In this document: positions 48,300-57,200 of the stretch, piece by piece
Layout: each line of letters begins with the position of its first letter
Numbering within the stretch: position 1 is the stretch's first letter
From: Chloroflexota bacterium
GTDB taxonomy: Bacteria; Chloroflexota; JAJPGV01
NCBI GenBank assembly: GCA_021325635.1
Contig: JAJPGV010000015.1
Span: 1-64,000 of the forward strand
Length of the DNA: 64,000 nt
Direction of reading: 5' to 3'
Notes under the pieces: generated by a model
Seen by the model: only the letters and a program-made list of their open reading frames with translations
What the model was told of the DNA's origin: nothing
Databases searched by the model: none
Position numbers and translations under genes: made by a program

Positions 48300-48835
48300 G
48301 ACTGGTGCAGTATAGCTCGACGGTGCTCCGCTCGCTTGTCCAGAAGCCGTCTCGTGAGATACCACAGGATGACCAGGTTGGCGGCCAGCGTCCCGCCTTT
48401 GAGGGGCGCCGGTCGCATGACGAGCTCGAATAGCTCCAACGGGATGAAGCTCACCGTGACCAGGATGACTAGCCACTCCGCCCACGGCTTGCGCAGCAGC
48501 AGCCCTATTGCCTCGACCGACTCTATCAACGCATACAGCGCGGTGCCCAGGGCGACGCGGAGCAGCACCGTGCGGCTGATGAATTCGGTGTTCTGGGCGA
48601 TGTAGCGGATCGCCAACCCCGGAGGATTACCCCGAAAGAGCGTCCGAATGAGATGCGAGAAGAAGTCCTGCGGATTGTTGGCGTGCGCCATCAACAGCAG
48701 CGCAAAGGCGGTCCACAGCAGAGCCGCGGTGACAGCCTTCAAGATGACAATCAGCCACAGTCCGAGAGTCATCGGTTCGCTGGGAGGGCGGGATCGACGC
48801 GCGAGGCTGCCTGAGATTGCTTCCGTGGTCACCAT
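48296..48835 (-). CDS. DUF2127-family membrane protein
   Basis: 179 aa with four hydrophobic segments: [58 protein letters not shown] and a C-terminal span. The family is small integral membrane proteins of unknown function. It is translationally coupled to rpmE by an ATGA overlap. It is the first gene of the minus-strand series. Confidence 0.8.
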   Translation of the reverse strand: MVTTEAISGSLARRSRPPSEPMTLGLWLIVILKAVTAALLWTAFALLLMAHANNPQDFFSHLIRTLFRGNPPGLAIRYIAQNTEFISRTVLLRVALGTALYALIESVEAIGLLLRKPWAEWLVILVTVSFIPLELFELVMRPAPLKGGTLAANLVILWYLTRRLLDKRAEHRRAILHQS

Positions 48836-48912
48836 GCCGGGTTCGAATCGTAATCTATCGGCGGTGCACCGGCGTTGGCAAGTGAACCATCCGAAGGTAC
48901 AGTAGCCCTCAC

Positions 48913-49596
48913 ATGACCGATGCCACCGCTCAGAAGCGGCTCGTAGGGCTGGCAGCCGCCGACGAGGTCGAATCCGGCATGGTGCTCGGCCTGGGCAGCG
49001 GCACGACGGTGTACTTCTTCCTCGAGGAACTGGGCCGCCGGGTTCGGGCGGGGCTGCGGGTGGCCGGCATACCCACTTCGCGGCAAACAGCCGAGCTGGC
49101 CACCGAGTTCGGCATTCCGCTCACCACCTTCGAGCTGCACCAGGAGCTGGACCTGGACGTCGATGGAGCCGACGAGGTGGACAGCCAGCTCAATCTGATC
49201 AAGGGCCACGGCGGAGCGCTGCTGAGGGAGAAGATCATCGCCCGCGTATCCAAACGCTGTCTGATCATCGTGGATGAGCGCAAGCTCAGCCCCACCCTGG
49301 GCTGCCAATCGAGCCTGCCGGTCGAGGTCTTGCCCTTCGCCTGTCCGCTGGCTGCGCGAGAGCTGGGCCGCTTCGGCGCTGTCCCCGAGCTTCGTCACGC
49401 GCCCGATGGCCAGCCGTTCGTCACGGACAACGGCAACTGGATCGTCGACTGCACCTTCCACGCTCTGGATGAGCCCGCCGCTGCCGAGGCCCGGATCGAG
49501 CGGATTCCGGGCGTGATGGCCAGCGGGCTGTTCGTCGGGCTGGCGAGCGAGGTGCTGGTTGCGGGCGATGCAACCGTGCGCCGTCTTGTCCGCTAG
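48913..49596 (+). CDS. rpiA: Ribose-5-phosphate isomerase A
   Basis: RpiA interconverts ribose-5-phosphate and ribulose-5-phosphate in the pentose-phosphate pathway. The 227-aa protein shows VLGLGSGTTVYFFLEEL and DVDGADEVDSQLNLIKGHGG followed by ALLREKI. IVDERKLSP and the C-terminal GIMASGLF-type segment (GVMASGLFVGL) are diagnostic. Divergent from DUF2127 with a 77-bp spacer. Confidence 0.95.
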   Translation: MTDATAQKRLVGLAAADEVESGMVLGLGSGTTVYFFLEELGRRVRAGLRVAGIPTSRQTAELATEFGIPLTTFELHQELDLDVDGADEVDSQLNLIKGHGGALLREKIIARVSKRCLIIVDERKLSPTLGCQSSLPVEVLPFACPLAARELGRFGAVPELRHAPDGQPFVTDNGNWIVDCTFHALDEPAAAEARIERIPGVMASGLFVGLASEVLVAGDATVRRLVR

Positions 49597-49609
49597 AGAC
49601 AACTAGCGC

Positions 49610-49639
49610 TTGACAAGTTTTCAACTGCATGTATATAGT
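49610..49639 (+). promoter_or_regulatory. Consensus promoter for the HTH-TPR genes
   Basis: TTGACA at 49610-49615 is followed after 18 bp by TATAGT (49634-49639); TATATA at a 16-bp spacing is an alternative. The region is distinctly AT-rich. GCAT occurs three times around the -10, and ACTAGCG flanks it (49602 and 49651). These could be operator half-sites. Confidence 0.65.
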
Positions 49640-49690
49640 GCATTCGCATACTAGCGTGATAACACGATCTTTAGCCTTAGGGTCAGGCAC

Positions 49691-49888
49691 GTGCTCGATC
49701 AATATGTAGACGTGATGGAGGCCGCCTTGCGCCTCAAGATCAACGTCGATACGGTAAAGCGGCTCATCCGGCAGGGGCGCCTGCCGGCGACTCGCTGGGG
49801 CAACAAGTACATCATCGACCGCGACCAGTTGGAGATGTTCGCCGCGACCTACAATCCCCTTCCCGGCCGCAAGCGGAGGTTGATTTAG
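49691..49888 (+). CDS. Small helix-turn-helix (MerR/excisionase-type) DNA-binding protein
   Basis: 65 aa from GTG 49691. The whole protein is one winged HTH: VMEAALRLKINVDTVKRLI is the helix-turn-helix, then RLPATRWGNKYIIDRDQLEM forms the wing. This excisionase/MerR-like fold is used both by phage Xis proteins and by chromosomal regulators. It is co-transcribed with the TPR gene 4 bp downstream and driven by a strong promoter with possible operators, suggesting autoregulation (inference). Confidence 0.85.
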   Translation: MLDQYVDVMEAALRLKINVDTVKRLIRQGRLPATRWGNKYIIDRDQLEMFAATYNPLPGRKRRLI

Positions 49889-49892
49889 GCCG

Positions 49893-50564
49893 GTGCCGGC
49901 CTACCCGATGAGCGGTCCTCGTTCGTTCGGCCAGGCCCTCGCGCAGGCTCGCGATACCTTCCCCACCCGCTCCGTCCGCCGTCGGGATGAGGTCAATCCC
50001 GACGGACTGTACGAACGCGCGCTGCGTCTGCAGCGCGAGGGCTCGCTGCAGGCTGCCGCCGCAACGTACAGCGAGGTGATCCTGGCCGACCCGGAATTTG
50101 CCGAAGCCTACTACGGTCGAGCCTCGATTTGCTACGCCCTGGGCGACTGCGACCAGGCGATCAACGACTGCACGCGAGCCATTGAGTTGCGGCGGTCCTT
50201 CATGGAAGCGCACCTTATCCGCGGCGCCGCGTGCTGGGGCAAGGCTGCGCAGTGCGAAGAAAACGATCCGTCACTGGCGGGCTACTGCGAGCAGGCCATC
50301 AGTGACTGCACCAGGGTCATCGACGCCGAAACGGGCACCAGCGCATCCAGGGTGAATCGAGGCTGTGCCTACCTGAATCGAGGCCTGGCTTACTGGGCCC
50401 TGGGCAACAAGCCAATGGCCAAGCATGACCTTGAAAATGCGGTCGCGCTTATCCATAATTCAGAGTGGCGAAGCGAAGCGGAACAATGGCTGGTCGAGCT
50501 CAAGAAGCCTCGCTTGCTGGCGAGATACGAAGGAGAAACCTGGCACAGCATCTGTAAGAGATAA
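49893..50564 (+). CDS. TPR-repeat protein
   Basis: 223 aa from GTG 49893; ATG 49908 (MSGPRSFGQ) is an alternative. At least three tetratricopeptide repeats are visible: LYERALRLQREGSLQAAAAT; FAEAYYGRASICYALGDCDQ, then AINDCTRAI; RGLAYWALGNKPMAKHDLEN. A scaffold role is likely. No enzyme domain or membrane segment is seen. It is second in the unit with the HTH gene. Confidence 0.85.
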   Translation: MPAYPMSGPRSFGQALAQARDTFPTRSVRRRDEVNPDGLYERALRLQREGSLQAAAATYSEVILADPEFAEAYYGRASICYALGDCDQAINDCTRAIELRRSFMEAHLIRGAACWGKAAQCEENDPSLAGYCEQAISDCTRVIDAETGTSASRVNRGCAYLNRGLAYWALGNKPMAKHDLENAVALIHNSEWRSEAEQWLVELKKPRLLARYEGETWHSICKR

Positions 50565-50646
50565 GGGGCCAGAAGCATTATTCGGGAACCCTCTTTATTC
50601 GTCAGCTCGGTGTGTCGCACTCCACATCGAGCGGACTTATCCGGTG

Positions 50647-50679
50647 GTCGGGGGCCAGCTGCGACGGCTGGCCCCCGAC
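50647..50679 (+). terminator. Strong terminator hairpin after the TPR gene
   Basis: GTCGGGGGCCAGC pairs perfectly with GCTGGCCCCCGAC (13 bp) around a 7-nt loop, followed by CCGTTTTCGG. It closes the HTH-TPR unit before the tRNA gene. Confidence 0.7.
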
Positions 50680-50733
50680 CCGTTTTCGGCCAAGCGCCCT
50701 CGCCGTCTGGCACAGGCTAGACTAAGAAACGCC

Positions 50734-50805
50734 GCCGGAGTAGCTCAGTGGCAGAGCAGCGGACTCATAAGCCGTTGGTCGTCAGTTCAAATCTGACCTC
50801 CGGCA
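50734..50805 (+). tRNA. tRNA with anticodon CAT (elongator Met or Ile2)
   Basis: The 72-nt cloverleaf has acceptor GCCGGAG/CTCCGGC, D-arm GCTC/GAGC, anticodon loop CTCATAA (CAT at 50766-50768), and T-arm GTCAG/CTGAC. The anticodon stem GCGGA/GCCGT closes with an A-G mismatch and a G-T pair. The paired first base and the stem without three G-C pairs argue against initiator tRNA. Elongator Met and lysidine-modified Ile2 cannot be separated by eye. An integrase relic begins 130 bp downstream. Confidence 0.9.
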
Positions 50806-50934
50806 CTCAAAGTTGAGCACGAATTGAGCGTGAGTCTCACGGCTCGGATGCCCAGAGATGTCCCTCCCACGTTTCGTGGCTGCGCCGAAAAATGTGCCCC
50901 AAGCCGGCAGCAGGCCATCCCGAATAGCCGCGGC

Positions 50935-51345
50935 ACCCGGGCCCGCAATGGCGCCGGCAGCGTTACCTACCTCGAACACGAGCATCGCTGGTGCGCTCTC
51001 ATCCGCGTCGGCGCTCAGGTTATCAAGGCGCTACGGGCAGACGCAAGCGGAAGCCATCTCAAACACGGAGGCCGCGGCGGGGCGAGCCAAGGAGGGTGAA
51101 CTGCTGCCCACCCGAGAAAGCAGCGCTCGTTCACCGTCAAGCAATTGCTCACCGCCTGATTGGCAAATCACAAGACAACCGCGGGGCGCGGAGGGATCGA
51201 GCTACGAACCTACGAGTTCTACGAGTAGATCGTCCGGACGCACCTCATTCCACGGATTGGTCATATTCCGGTCGTTAAGCTGACGGCGCAGCAGGTAAGC
51301 ACGATGATGGCCGATGTCCTGGCGGGGCCCGGCAGTCCACCCGCG
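50935..51345 (+). pseudogene. Decayed tyrosine-recombinase (integrase) N-terminal region
   Basis: Pieces of a phage-type integrase can be read across three frames. The Arm-type DNA-binding start is ARNGAGSVTYLEHEHRWCAL with IRVG (from about 50935). A basic piece GRRKRK comes next (another frame), then AEAISNTEAAAGRAKEGELL and PTRES (third frame). The core-binding (SAM-like) domain runs QLLTA-stop-LANHKTT, TYEFYE-stop-IVRTHLIPRIGHIPVVKL and TAQQVSTMMADVL (51142-51300). The stops are TGA at 51157 (where Trp is expected) and TAG at 51226 (where Gln is expected). The catalytic domain is gone. The position just downstream of a tRNA is typical of integrase insertion sites. The rest of the 745-bp gap (50806-51551) holds no intact gene. 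Confidence 0.65.
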
Positions 51346-51472
51346 CGGGCAAGCGTGGTCAGCCCGTCAAGACTGGAGGGCGCCCCTGACAGCCGCGCGC
51401 TCCTCATGATTATCGCAATTCGACAGTGCCGCCCCATTATCAGCCAGTGGCCCGCGAGGCCCTGTAGTGCAT

Positions 51473-51543
51473 GCTGACAGGGTGGTCGCTTTTTGCTAAA
51501 GTAACGGTCAGCTAGACCAGGCGGTCGCGATTTTTGGCTGGAG
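51473..51543 (+). promoter_or_regulatory. Direct repeats and small palindrome upstream of the biosynthetic cluster
   Basis: Two similar segments, GCTGACAGGGTGGTCGC-T5 (from 51473) and GCTAGACCAGGCGGTCGCGA-T5 (from 51511), both contain GGTCGC about 39 bp apart. Between them lies the imperfect palindrome GGTCAGCTAGACC (51507-51519). They end right before the SnoaL-like start and may form its operator/promoter. No clear -35/-10 pair was found. Confidence 0.35.
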
Positions 51544-51551
51544 GGTGAGTA

Positions 51552-51890
51552 ATGCGCAACGAGGCTGCCGAGCAGAAGGTGCTCACGTGGTTTCAGCGGG
51601 GCCTGAACCACGGCGATTGGGACGTAGCTCGCGAGGTCTTGGCCGATGGCTTCGTCTACCACGGCAGTGACGGCGACCTCGATCTCGATGCCTTCAAGGC
51701 GCGGATCGAGGACTATCGCCGCCGTTATCCGGAGCTGCTGTTCACGGTCAACGGCGTGGTATCGCATGCCGACCGGGCGGGCGTGGAATGGACGGCGGTG
51801 ACCAAGAACGCCAGCTCCAAGGGCGTAGGCGTGGCCCACTTCAGCGCCGGCAAATGCCAGGAGTTCTGGGGAGTCATGCCCAATCTCTAG
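51552..51890 (+). CDS. SnoaL-like/NTF2-fold protein
   Basis: 112 aa. The cone-like alpha+beta barrel family is recognised from VLTWFQRGLNHGDWDVAREV, then DGFVYHGSDGDLDLDAFKAR, and the terminal CQEFWGVMPN. Members include polyketide cyclases, ketosteroid isomerase-like enzymes and many carriers or dehydratases. GAGGGTGAG lies 8 nt before ATG 51552. It is the first gene of the cluster, and its end lies next to the apparent N-terminal coding sequence of the P450. Confidence 0.8.
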   Translation: MRNEAAEQKVLTWFQRGLNHGDWDVAREVLADGFVYHGSDGDLDLDAFKARIEDYRRRYPELLFTVNGVVSHADRAGVEWTAVTKNASSKGVGVAHFSAGKCQEFWGVMPNL

Positions 51891-51975
51891 CCGGCCTCCA
51901 GGGCCGAGGGCGCACCCGCTGTGGGGCCATCTGCGCGAGTTTCGACGCGACAAGGTTGGCCTGTTCCTGCGCTCG

Positions 51976-53220
51976 ATGCAGGACTTCGGCGATGTGGTGA
52001 GCTTGCGGCTTGGCAGCCGGCCGGTTGTCCTGGTAACCAGACCGGCCGAGGTAGTACGGATCCTCGAGCACAACCCCGGCAACTACCGGCCGAGCGCCAG
52101 CTATCGCGAGATAGAAAAGCTGATCGGACAGGGTTTGGTGACGACCGACGGTGAGCTCTGGAAGCGGCACCGCGCGGCGTTGCAGCCGGCCTTTCGCAAA
52201 AGCAGCACGGCTGAACTGGTACCGCTGTGCGCCGAGCGTGTGGCTGCCTTCCTGCGCAGCCGCCCTGCCTGGAGCCAGCCCGATGCAGCCGTCGATCTGC
52301 ATCACGAGATGCGCTGTTTGATGATGTCGCTAACGAGCGCAGCGCTGTTCGGGCTGGACTCGGCGGACGACGCCGAGGAGTTCACGCAGGCGTTCGACGC
52401 CGCCCATGCCTATATCATGCGGCGGATAGAGGCGCTGGTGCGGCTGGACGGGCCAACCGCCGCAAGGCGACGGTTCCTGCGCGCCAAGGCCGCGCTGCAC
52501 CGCTGCGTGGAGAGCCGGATTCGCCGTCAGGCAGCGACCTGCGCCGGCGCTTACCTGCTGGCCCAGCTGATGAAGGGCGGGCCAGAGCAGGACGCTTCGT
52601 TCAGCCAGGAAGAGCTGCGGGACGAGCTGCTGACCATCTTCCTCGCCAGCTACGACACCACGGCCACGGCGCTCACCTGGCTGTGGTTGGTCCTGTCGCT
52701 CCACGGGGAGGTCCGCCGCCGCGTGGCCGAGGAAGTCGCGACTCGGCTGCCGGCCGGCGTGGCCTGCGCGGACGATCTGGCTTCGCTGCACTACACAAGA
52801 ATGGTCGTGCTCGAAACGCTGCGGCTGTTCCCACCCGTTTGGGCTTTCTCGCGGACCGCCGCGGCAGACGACGTGCTGGGCGGCTATCGCATTCCGGCCG
52901 GCACGAAGGTGGCCATCTCGCCCTACTGCACGCACCGCCATCCCGCCGTGTGGGAGGATCCGGATGCGTTTCGGCCGGAGCGCTTCGGTGACGGTCAGCC
53001 TGGCTGGCCCCCAGGAGGGTACTTGCCGTTTGGTCTGGGGCCACGTCATTGCCTGGGACGCAACCTGGCGCTGCAGCTCATGGTGTTGGTCCTAGTGATG
53101 GTTGTCCGGGCTTACAGCGTGGAGGTACTGGGGCCGTCCAACCCCGCCTTCGAAGCCGGCATCTTTCTAAAGCCGCGCCACGGCCTGCCGGCACGCATCG
53201 CCCCGCTGCCGGGCAGCTGA
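51976..53220 (+). CDS. Cytochrome P450
   Basis: 414 aa from the first canonical ATG. The haem-ligand loop is FGLGPRHCLG (Cys359), the ExxR motif is ETLRLFPP, and the oxygen-activation helix is ASYDTTAT (Ala224 onward). There is no membrane anchor, and the enzyme probably uses external redox partners. The frame stays open upstream to 51829 without ATG, GTG or TTG. It encodes PPGPRAHPLWGHLREFRRDK from 51895, which looks like a genuine P450 N-terminus. Initiation may therefore use CTG (51919) or ATC (51883), or a base may be wrong. It is separated by 3 bp from the Rieske gene. Likely role: hydroxylation of the lipid product (inference). Confidence 0.9.
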   Translation: MQDFGDVVSLRLGSRPVVLVTRPAEVVRILEHNPGNYRPSASYREIEKLIGQGLVTTDGELWKRHRAALQPAFRKSSTAELVPLCAERVAAFLRSRPAWSQPDAAVDLHHEMRCLMMSLTSAALFGLDSADDAEEFTQAFDAAHAYIMRRIEALVRLDGPTAARRRFLRAKAALHRCVESRIRRQAATCAGAYLLAQLMKGGPEQDASFSQEELRDELLTIFLASYDTTATALTWLWLVLSLHGEVRRRVAEEVATRLPAGVACADDLASLHYTRMVVLETLRLFPPVWAFSRTAAADDVLGGYRIPAGTKVAISPYCTHRHPAVWEDPDAFRPERFGDGQPGWPPGGYLPFGLGPRHCLGRNLALQLMVLVLVMVVRAYSVEVLGPSNPAFEAGIFLKPRHGLPARIAPLPGS

Positions 53221-53223
53221 GCT

Positions 53224-54243
53224 ATGGATGCAGCGCTCAACTTCTTGCGCCGCTGCTGGCTCCCCGCCGTGTGGTCGAAAGATCTCGCGGACAAGCCGGT
53301 CGGGTTCGAGGCACTCGGCACTCACCTGGTCGCGCTGCGCGGCGCCGGAGGCACGCCGGTGGTGATGGAAGACCGCTGCGCGCATCGCGGGGTCGCCCTG
53401 TCCGACGGCTACGTGGTCGACGGCTCGATCATGTGCCGCTACCATGGCTGGCGATATGACGCCGACGGCCGGTGCCTCAAAGTTCCTAGCCTGTTGCCGG
53501 AGGACAGGCTCCCAGACGCGTGCGTGCCTGTTTTTCGCAGCCGCGAGCAGGAGGACACCGTCTGGTTCACGCTGTCGGAGACGCCCTACACGGACGAGCC
53601 GCCCCACTGGCGACACCTCTCGGCTATGGCCTCACTCAACGTAGTCGAGATCGAGGGCTACTACACCCATCTCATGGAGAACCTGGTGGACAATCCCCAC
53701 GCCGGCTACATCCATGCCGGGCTCATTCGAGGTGAGCCGACCCAGCGCGTCACAGCCGAGATCCAGCAAACCGCGGAGCACATCGTTATCCGCACCACCG
53801 GCGAAAAGACGGGCAGCAGCCTGCTGTTCAAGCTGCTGGGCAAGAAGGGCGAGGCCGTCGGCCACACGGAGGAGTACCTGGCGCCAAACCAGATGGTCAG
53901 CACGTACAGCCAGCTCGGCAGACTCGCGGGCGTGCAGTCGTTCGTCGTCCCGATCGATGAGCACCGCACTCGCTGGTTCTTCCGCCCCTTCTTGAGCTTC
54001 GGTCCCTTGACGTCCCTCGTCTTTCCCCTGTACAACCGCATCGTCCTCACGATCCTGATGCAGGACGCGGAGGTCGTCCGCCAGGTCCATGATCAAGCCT
54101 GCCGCTGGCCGGGCCGGCGCATCCTGTCGACCAAATCGGACGTGCCTTCGCTGCTAGTGGCCAGCGCGGCCCGAGCTTTCGCCCAGCATGGGCCCCAGAG
54201 CGGCGTCGCCGAGCGGACGCGCACTGTCGAATACATGCTATGA
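53224..54243 (+). CDS. Rieske non-haem iron oxygenase
   Basis: 339 aa. The N-terminal Rieske [2Fe-2S] domain has C52-x-H54 (RCAHRGVAL) and C71-x2-H74 (MCRYHGW). The catalytic domain has a mononuclear iron site in NLVDNPHAGYIHAGL. It resembles vanillate-O-demethylase/pheophorbide-a-oxygenase type monooxygenases rather than ring dioxygenases. No reductase is encoded nearby. It lies in the operon between the P450 and the fusion synthase, whose ATG overlaps its stop (ATGA). It could desaturate, hydroxylate or N-oxidise the product (inference). Confidence 0.92.
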   Translation: MDAALNFLRRCWLPAVWSKDLADKPVGFEALGTHLVALRGAGGTPVVMEDRCAHRGVALSDGYVVDGSIMCRYHGWRYDADGRCLKVPSLLPEDRLPDACVPVFRSREQEDTVWFTLSETPYTDEPPHWRHLSAMASLNVVEIEGYYTHLMENLVDNPHAGYIHAGLIRGEPTQRVTAEIQQTAEHIVIRTTGEKTGSSLLFKLLGKKGEAVGHTEEYLAPNQMVSTYSQLGRLAGVQSFVVPIDEHRTRWFFRPFLSFGPLTSLVFPLYNRIVLTILMQDAEVVRQVHDQACRWPGRRILSTKSDVPSLLVASAARAFAQHGPQSGVAERTRTVEYML

Positions 54244-57200
54244 GCCGTTCCAGCCCCGACCCCAACCTGCTCGCATACCTCGCGTATTGGGCGGAGCGGC
54301 AGCCCAACAAGGTGCTCTTCACCTTTCTGTGTGATGGCGAGGATGACTACGAAGATGTCACCTACGGGGAGCTGAACCATCAGGTCGGCAGCGTCGCTGC
54401 ATGGCTGTTCGAGCGCGGCTTGACGGCGGGAGATCGGGCCATCCTGGTCTACCCTCCGGGCTTAGCTTTTCCGGTCGTGCTCCTCGGGTGTTTGTTGGCT
54501 GGCATCGTCCCTGTGCCGGTCTACCCGCCGCGGCTCCACAAGGATGGTCTGGCAAGCCTGCGGGGCATCGTTCGCGACACGCGGGCGAGGGCCATCCTGG
54601 CGTCAACCCCCCTGACGGCGAAGCTGGCCCCGCTGCTTGCGGACGAACCCGGCTTCGGGTCGGAATTTGAGCTGGTCGACCTCGAGCGGGACGCCCCAGC
54701 CACGACCTCGCCCCCGCCGCCGGCGCGTACAGACGGCATCGCCTACCTGCAATACACTTCCGGCGCCACGGGCGTCCCCAAAGGTGTCATCATCGGCCAT
54801 GCCGGGTTGATGGCCAACCTGGCGCACATTGCCGAGAGCTTCGGCTTGAACGAGGACAGTGTTGGGGTGTTCTGGCTGCCGCCCTACCACGACATGGGAT
54901 TGGTAGGCTCTATCTTCTCCACCATCCATTGCGGCGGAAGCTCCGTCCTCATGCCGCCGATCACGTTCATTCAGAAGCCGGTGCGCTGGTTGAGCGCGAT
55001 CTCCAAGCATCGAGGCACCGTCGCGGGCGCGCCCAACTTCGCCTATGACTTATGCACTGACAAGATTTCAGCCGGGCAGCGACAGGGGCTCGATCTGAGC
55101 AGCTGGAGCGTGGCTTTCAACGGAGCGGAGGCAATCCGCCAGCGCACATTGCAAGCCTTTGCCGCTGGTTTCGCGCCATATGGCTTCCGGCCGCAACGCT
55201 TCTTCCCCTGCTATGGCTTGGCGGAAGCCACCTTGCTGGTTACCGGCAGCTTCGGGATGACCTGTTCGGCGCAGCACCACCCTGGAGCTGAGCCGGCCGT
55301 CGGCAGCGGCGCTGTGGAGCCCGCGAGGGCCGATGTCCGCGTCGTGTCAGTCGACTCCGGCCTACCATTGAGCGATGGAGAAGCGGGGGAGATCTGCGTC
55401 TCCGGTCCGAGCCTGGCGCTCGGCTACTGGGACAAGCCGGCAGAGACGCAAGCTACGTTTCAAGGCCGCGTTTTAGCCGGACGGCCGTTCCTGCGCACTG
55501 GAGACATGGGCTTTCTGAGCGAAAACCACCTCTACGTCACAGGCCGGCTGAAGGAGATGATCATCATTCGTGGCCGGAACTACTACCCCGCCGACATCGA
55601 GTCAGCGATCGAGGCCAGCCATCCCGCGCTCCACGCCAACGGCTGCGCGGTGTTTGCGATGGACGAGGGCACCCAGGAGCGCCTAGTCGTGGTCCAGGAG
55701 GTAAGACGCGATCACCTGCGGCGTCTGAACGGTGACGAGGCCATCGACGCCATTCGGCGCGTCATCGCCACGAGCTTCGATCTGCGCCCGGACGCGGTGA
55801 TCCTGATCCGGCCGGCCACGCTGCCGAAGACGGCCAACGGGAAAATCCAGCGTTACGCCTGCCGGCAGGCGTTGCAGGATGGCCTGCTGGAGATCGTCGC
55901 CCAGTGGCAGTCATCTGACAGCCCGCAGTCGGAAGGATCGTCGGACTGGCTGCCACCCCGGACCGATGGGCAAGCGTCGGGCTCCGGGCCTGCCATGCGC
56001 CACTGGGTAGTGCGCCGCATCGCCCGCGAGCTGGGCGTCACCGCCGAGAGCCTGGACCCGGATCGGGCCATCGCGGACTACGGGCTCGATTCGCTCCAGC
56101 AGGCCACGCTGGTCGGTGAGCTGTCCGAGATGGCTGGCTTCTCGCTGCCGATCGAGCTCTTCGCTCGTTATCCCACCGCCGAGGCACTGGCGGGCTACGT
56201 GGCCGTGGCCCTGGACGTTCAGGCGCGGCTTGCGGAGCTCGCTCCCGAGCAGCGGCGTCCACTGCTGACGCAGCTGGCGAACGCTCGAACCGGTCAGGCG
56301 ATCGATCCCGAGGCCGACATTCCACAAGCCTTTTACCGCGTCGACCACTTTCCCGAGGTGCAGGAGCTGCGGCAGCGTGAGGCGAGCCTAGCGGCCGCCA
56401 GGCTGCCCAATCCGTTTTTCATCGTGAGCGACGGCATCAGTAACGACCACCTCGTGCTGGAGGGTCAGGAGTTCCTGAACTACTCCAGCAACAACTACCT
56501 CGGCCTCAACGGACACCCCGAGGTGTCACGCGCGGCGCAGACGGCGATCGAACGCTACGGCACGGGCGCTTCGGCCAGCCGCATCGTCGCCGGGGAGAAG
56601 CCGATCCACCGTGAGCTGGAGCGTGCGCTGGCGGATTTCGTGGGCACAGAAGACTGTCTCACCTTCGTCGGCGGGAACACCGCCAACGTGAGCACCATTG
56701 GGCATCTTCTGGGCGAACGCGACCTGGTGCTGTACGACGAGCGCAGCCACGACAGCGTGCTAAAGGGTATCAAGCTGGCCGGCACCGACTCGTATGCGTT
56801 TCGACACAACAGCTGGCAGGAGCTGGCCAAGGTGCTCGAAGCCAAGCGACGCCGTTATGAGAAGGTACTGGTGTTCGTGGAGGGCATCTACAGCATGGAC
56901 GGCGACATTCCCGACCTGCCGCGGTTTGTGGAGGTCAAGCGGCGCCACGGGGCGTTGCTGATGGTTGACGAATGCCTATCGATTGGTGTGCTGGGCGCCA
57001 CCGGTCGCGGCATCGGGGAGCACTTCGGCCTGGACCCGGCCGACGTCGATATCTGGATGGGCGGCATCAGCAAGGCCCTGGCGAGCTGCGGCGGGTACAT
57101 CGCCGGTAGCGCCTGTCTGATCGACTACCTTCGCTATACCACTCCCGGCTTTGTCTTCACGACCGCCATGTCCCCGGCCAATGCAGCGGCCGCCTACGCG

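Noticed and set aside
49691-49888. HTH gene as a phage excisionase of an intact element
   Set aside because: The fold is compatible, but no intact integrase, att repeats or phage genes are present, and the fold is also common in chromosomal regulators.
50734-50805. Initiator tRNA-fMet
   Set aside because: Position 1 pairs with 72 (G-C) and the anticodon stem lacks the three consecutive G-C pairs of initiators.
50782-50985. 67-codon minus-strand frame next to the tRNA
   Set aside because: It runs into the tRNA gene and has no recognisable domain; the region is better explained by the plus-strand integrase fragments.
51261-52082. 273-codon minus-strand frame over the integrase relic and cluster start
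   Set aside because: It runs antisense to the SnoaL-like and P450 genes, with no domain recognised.
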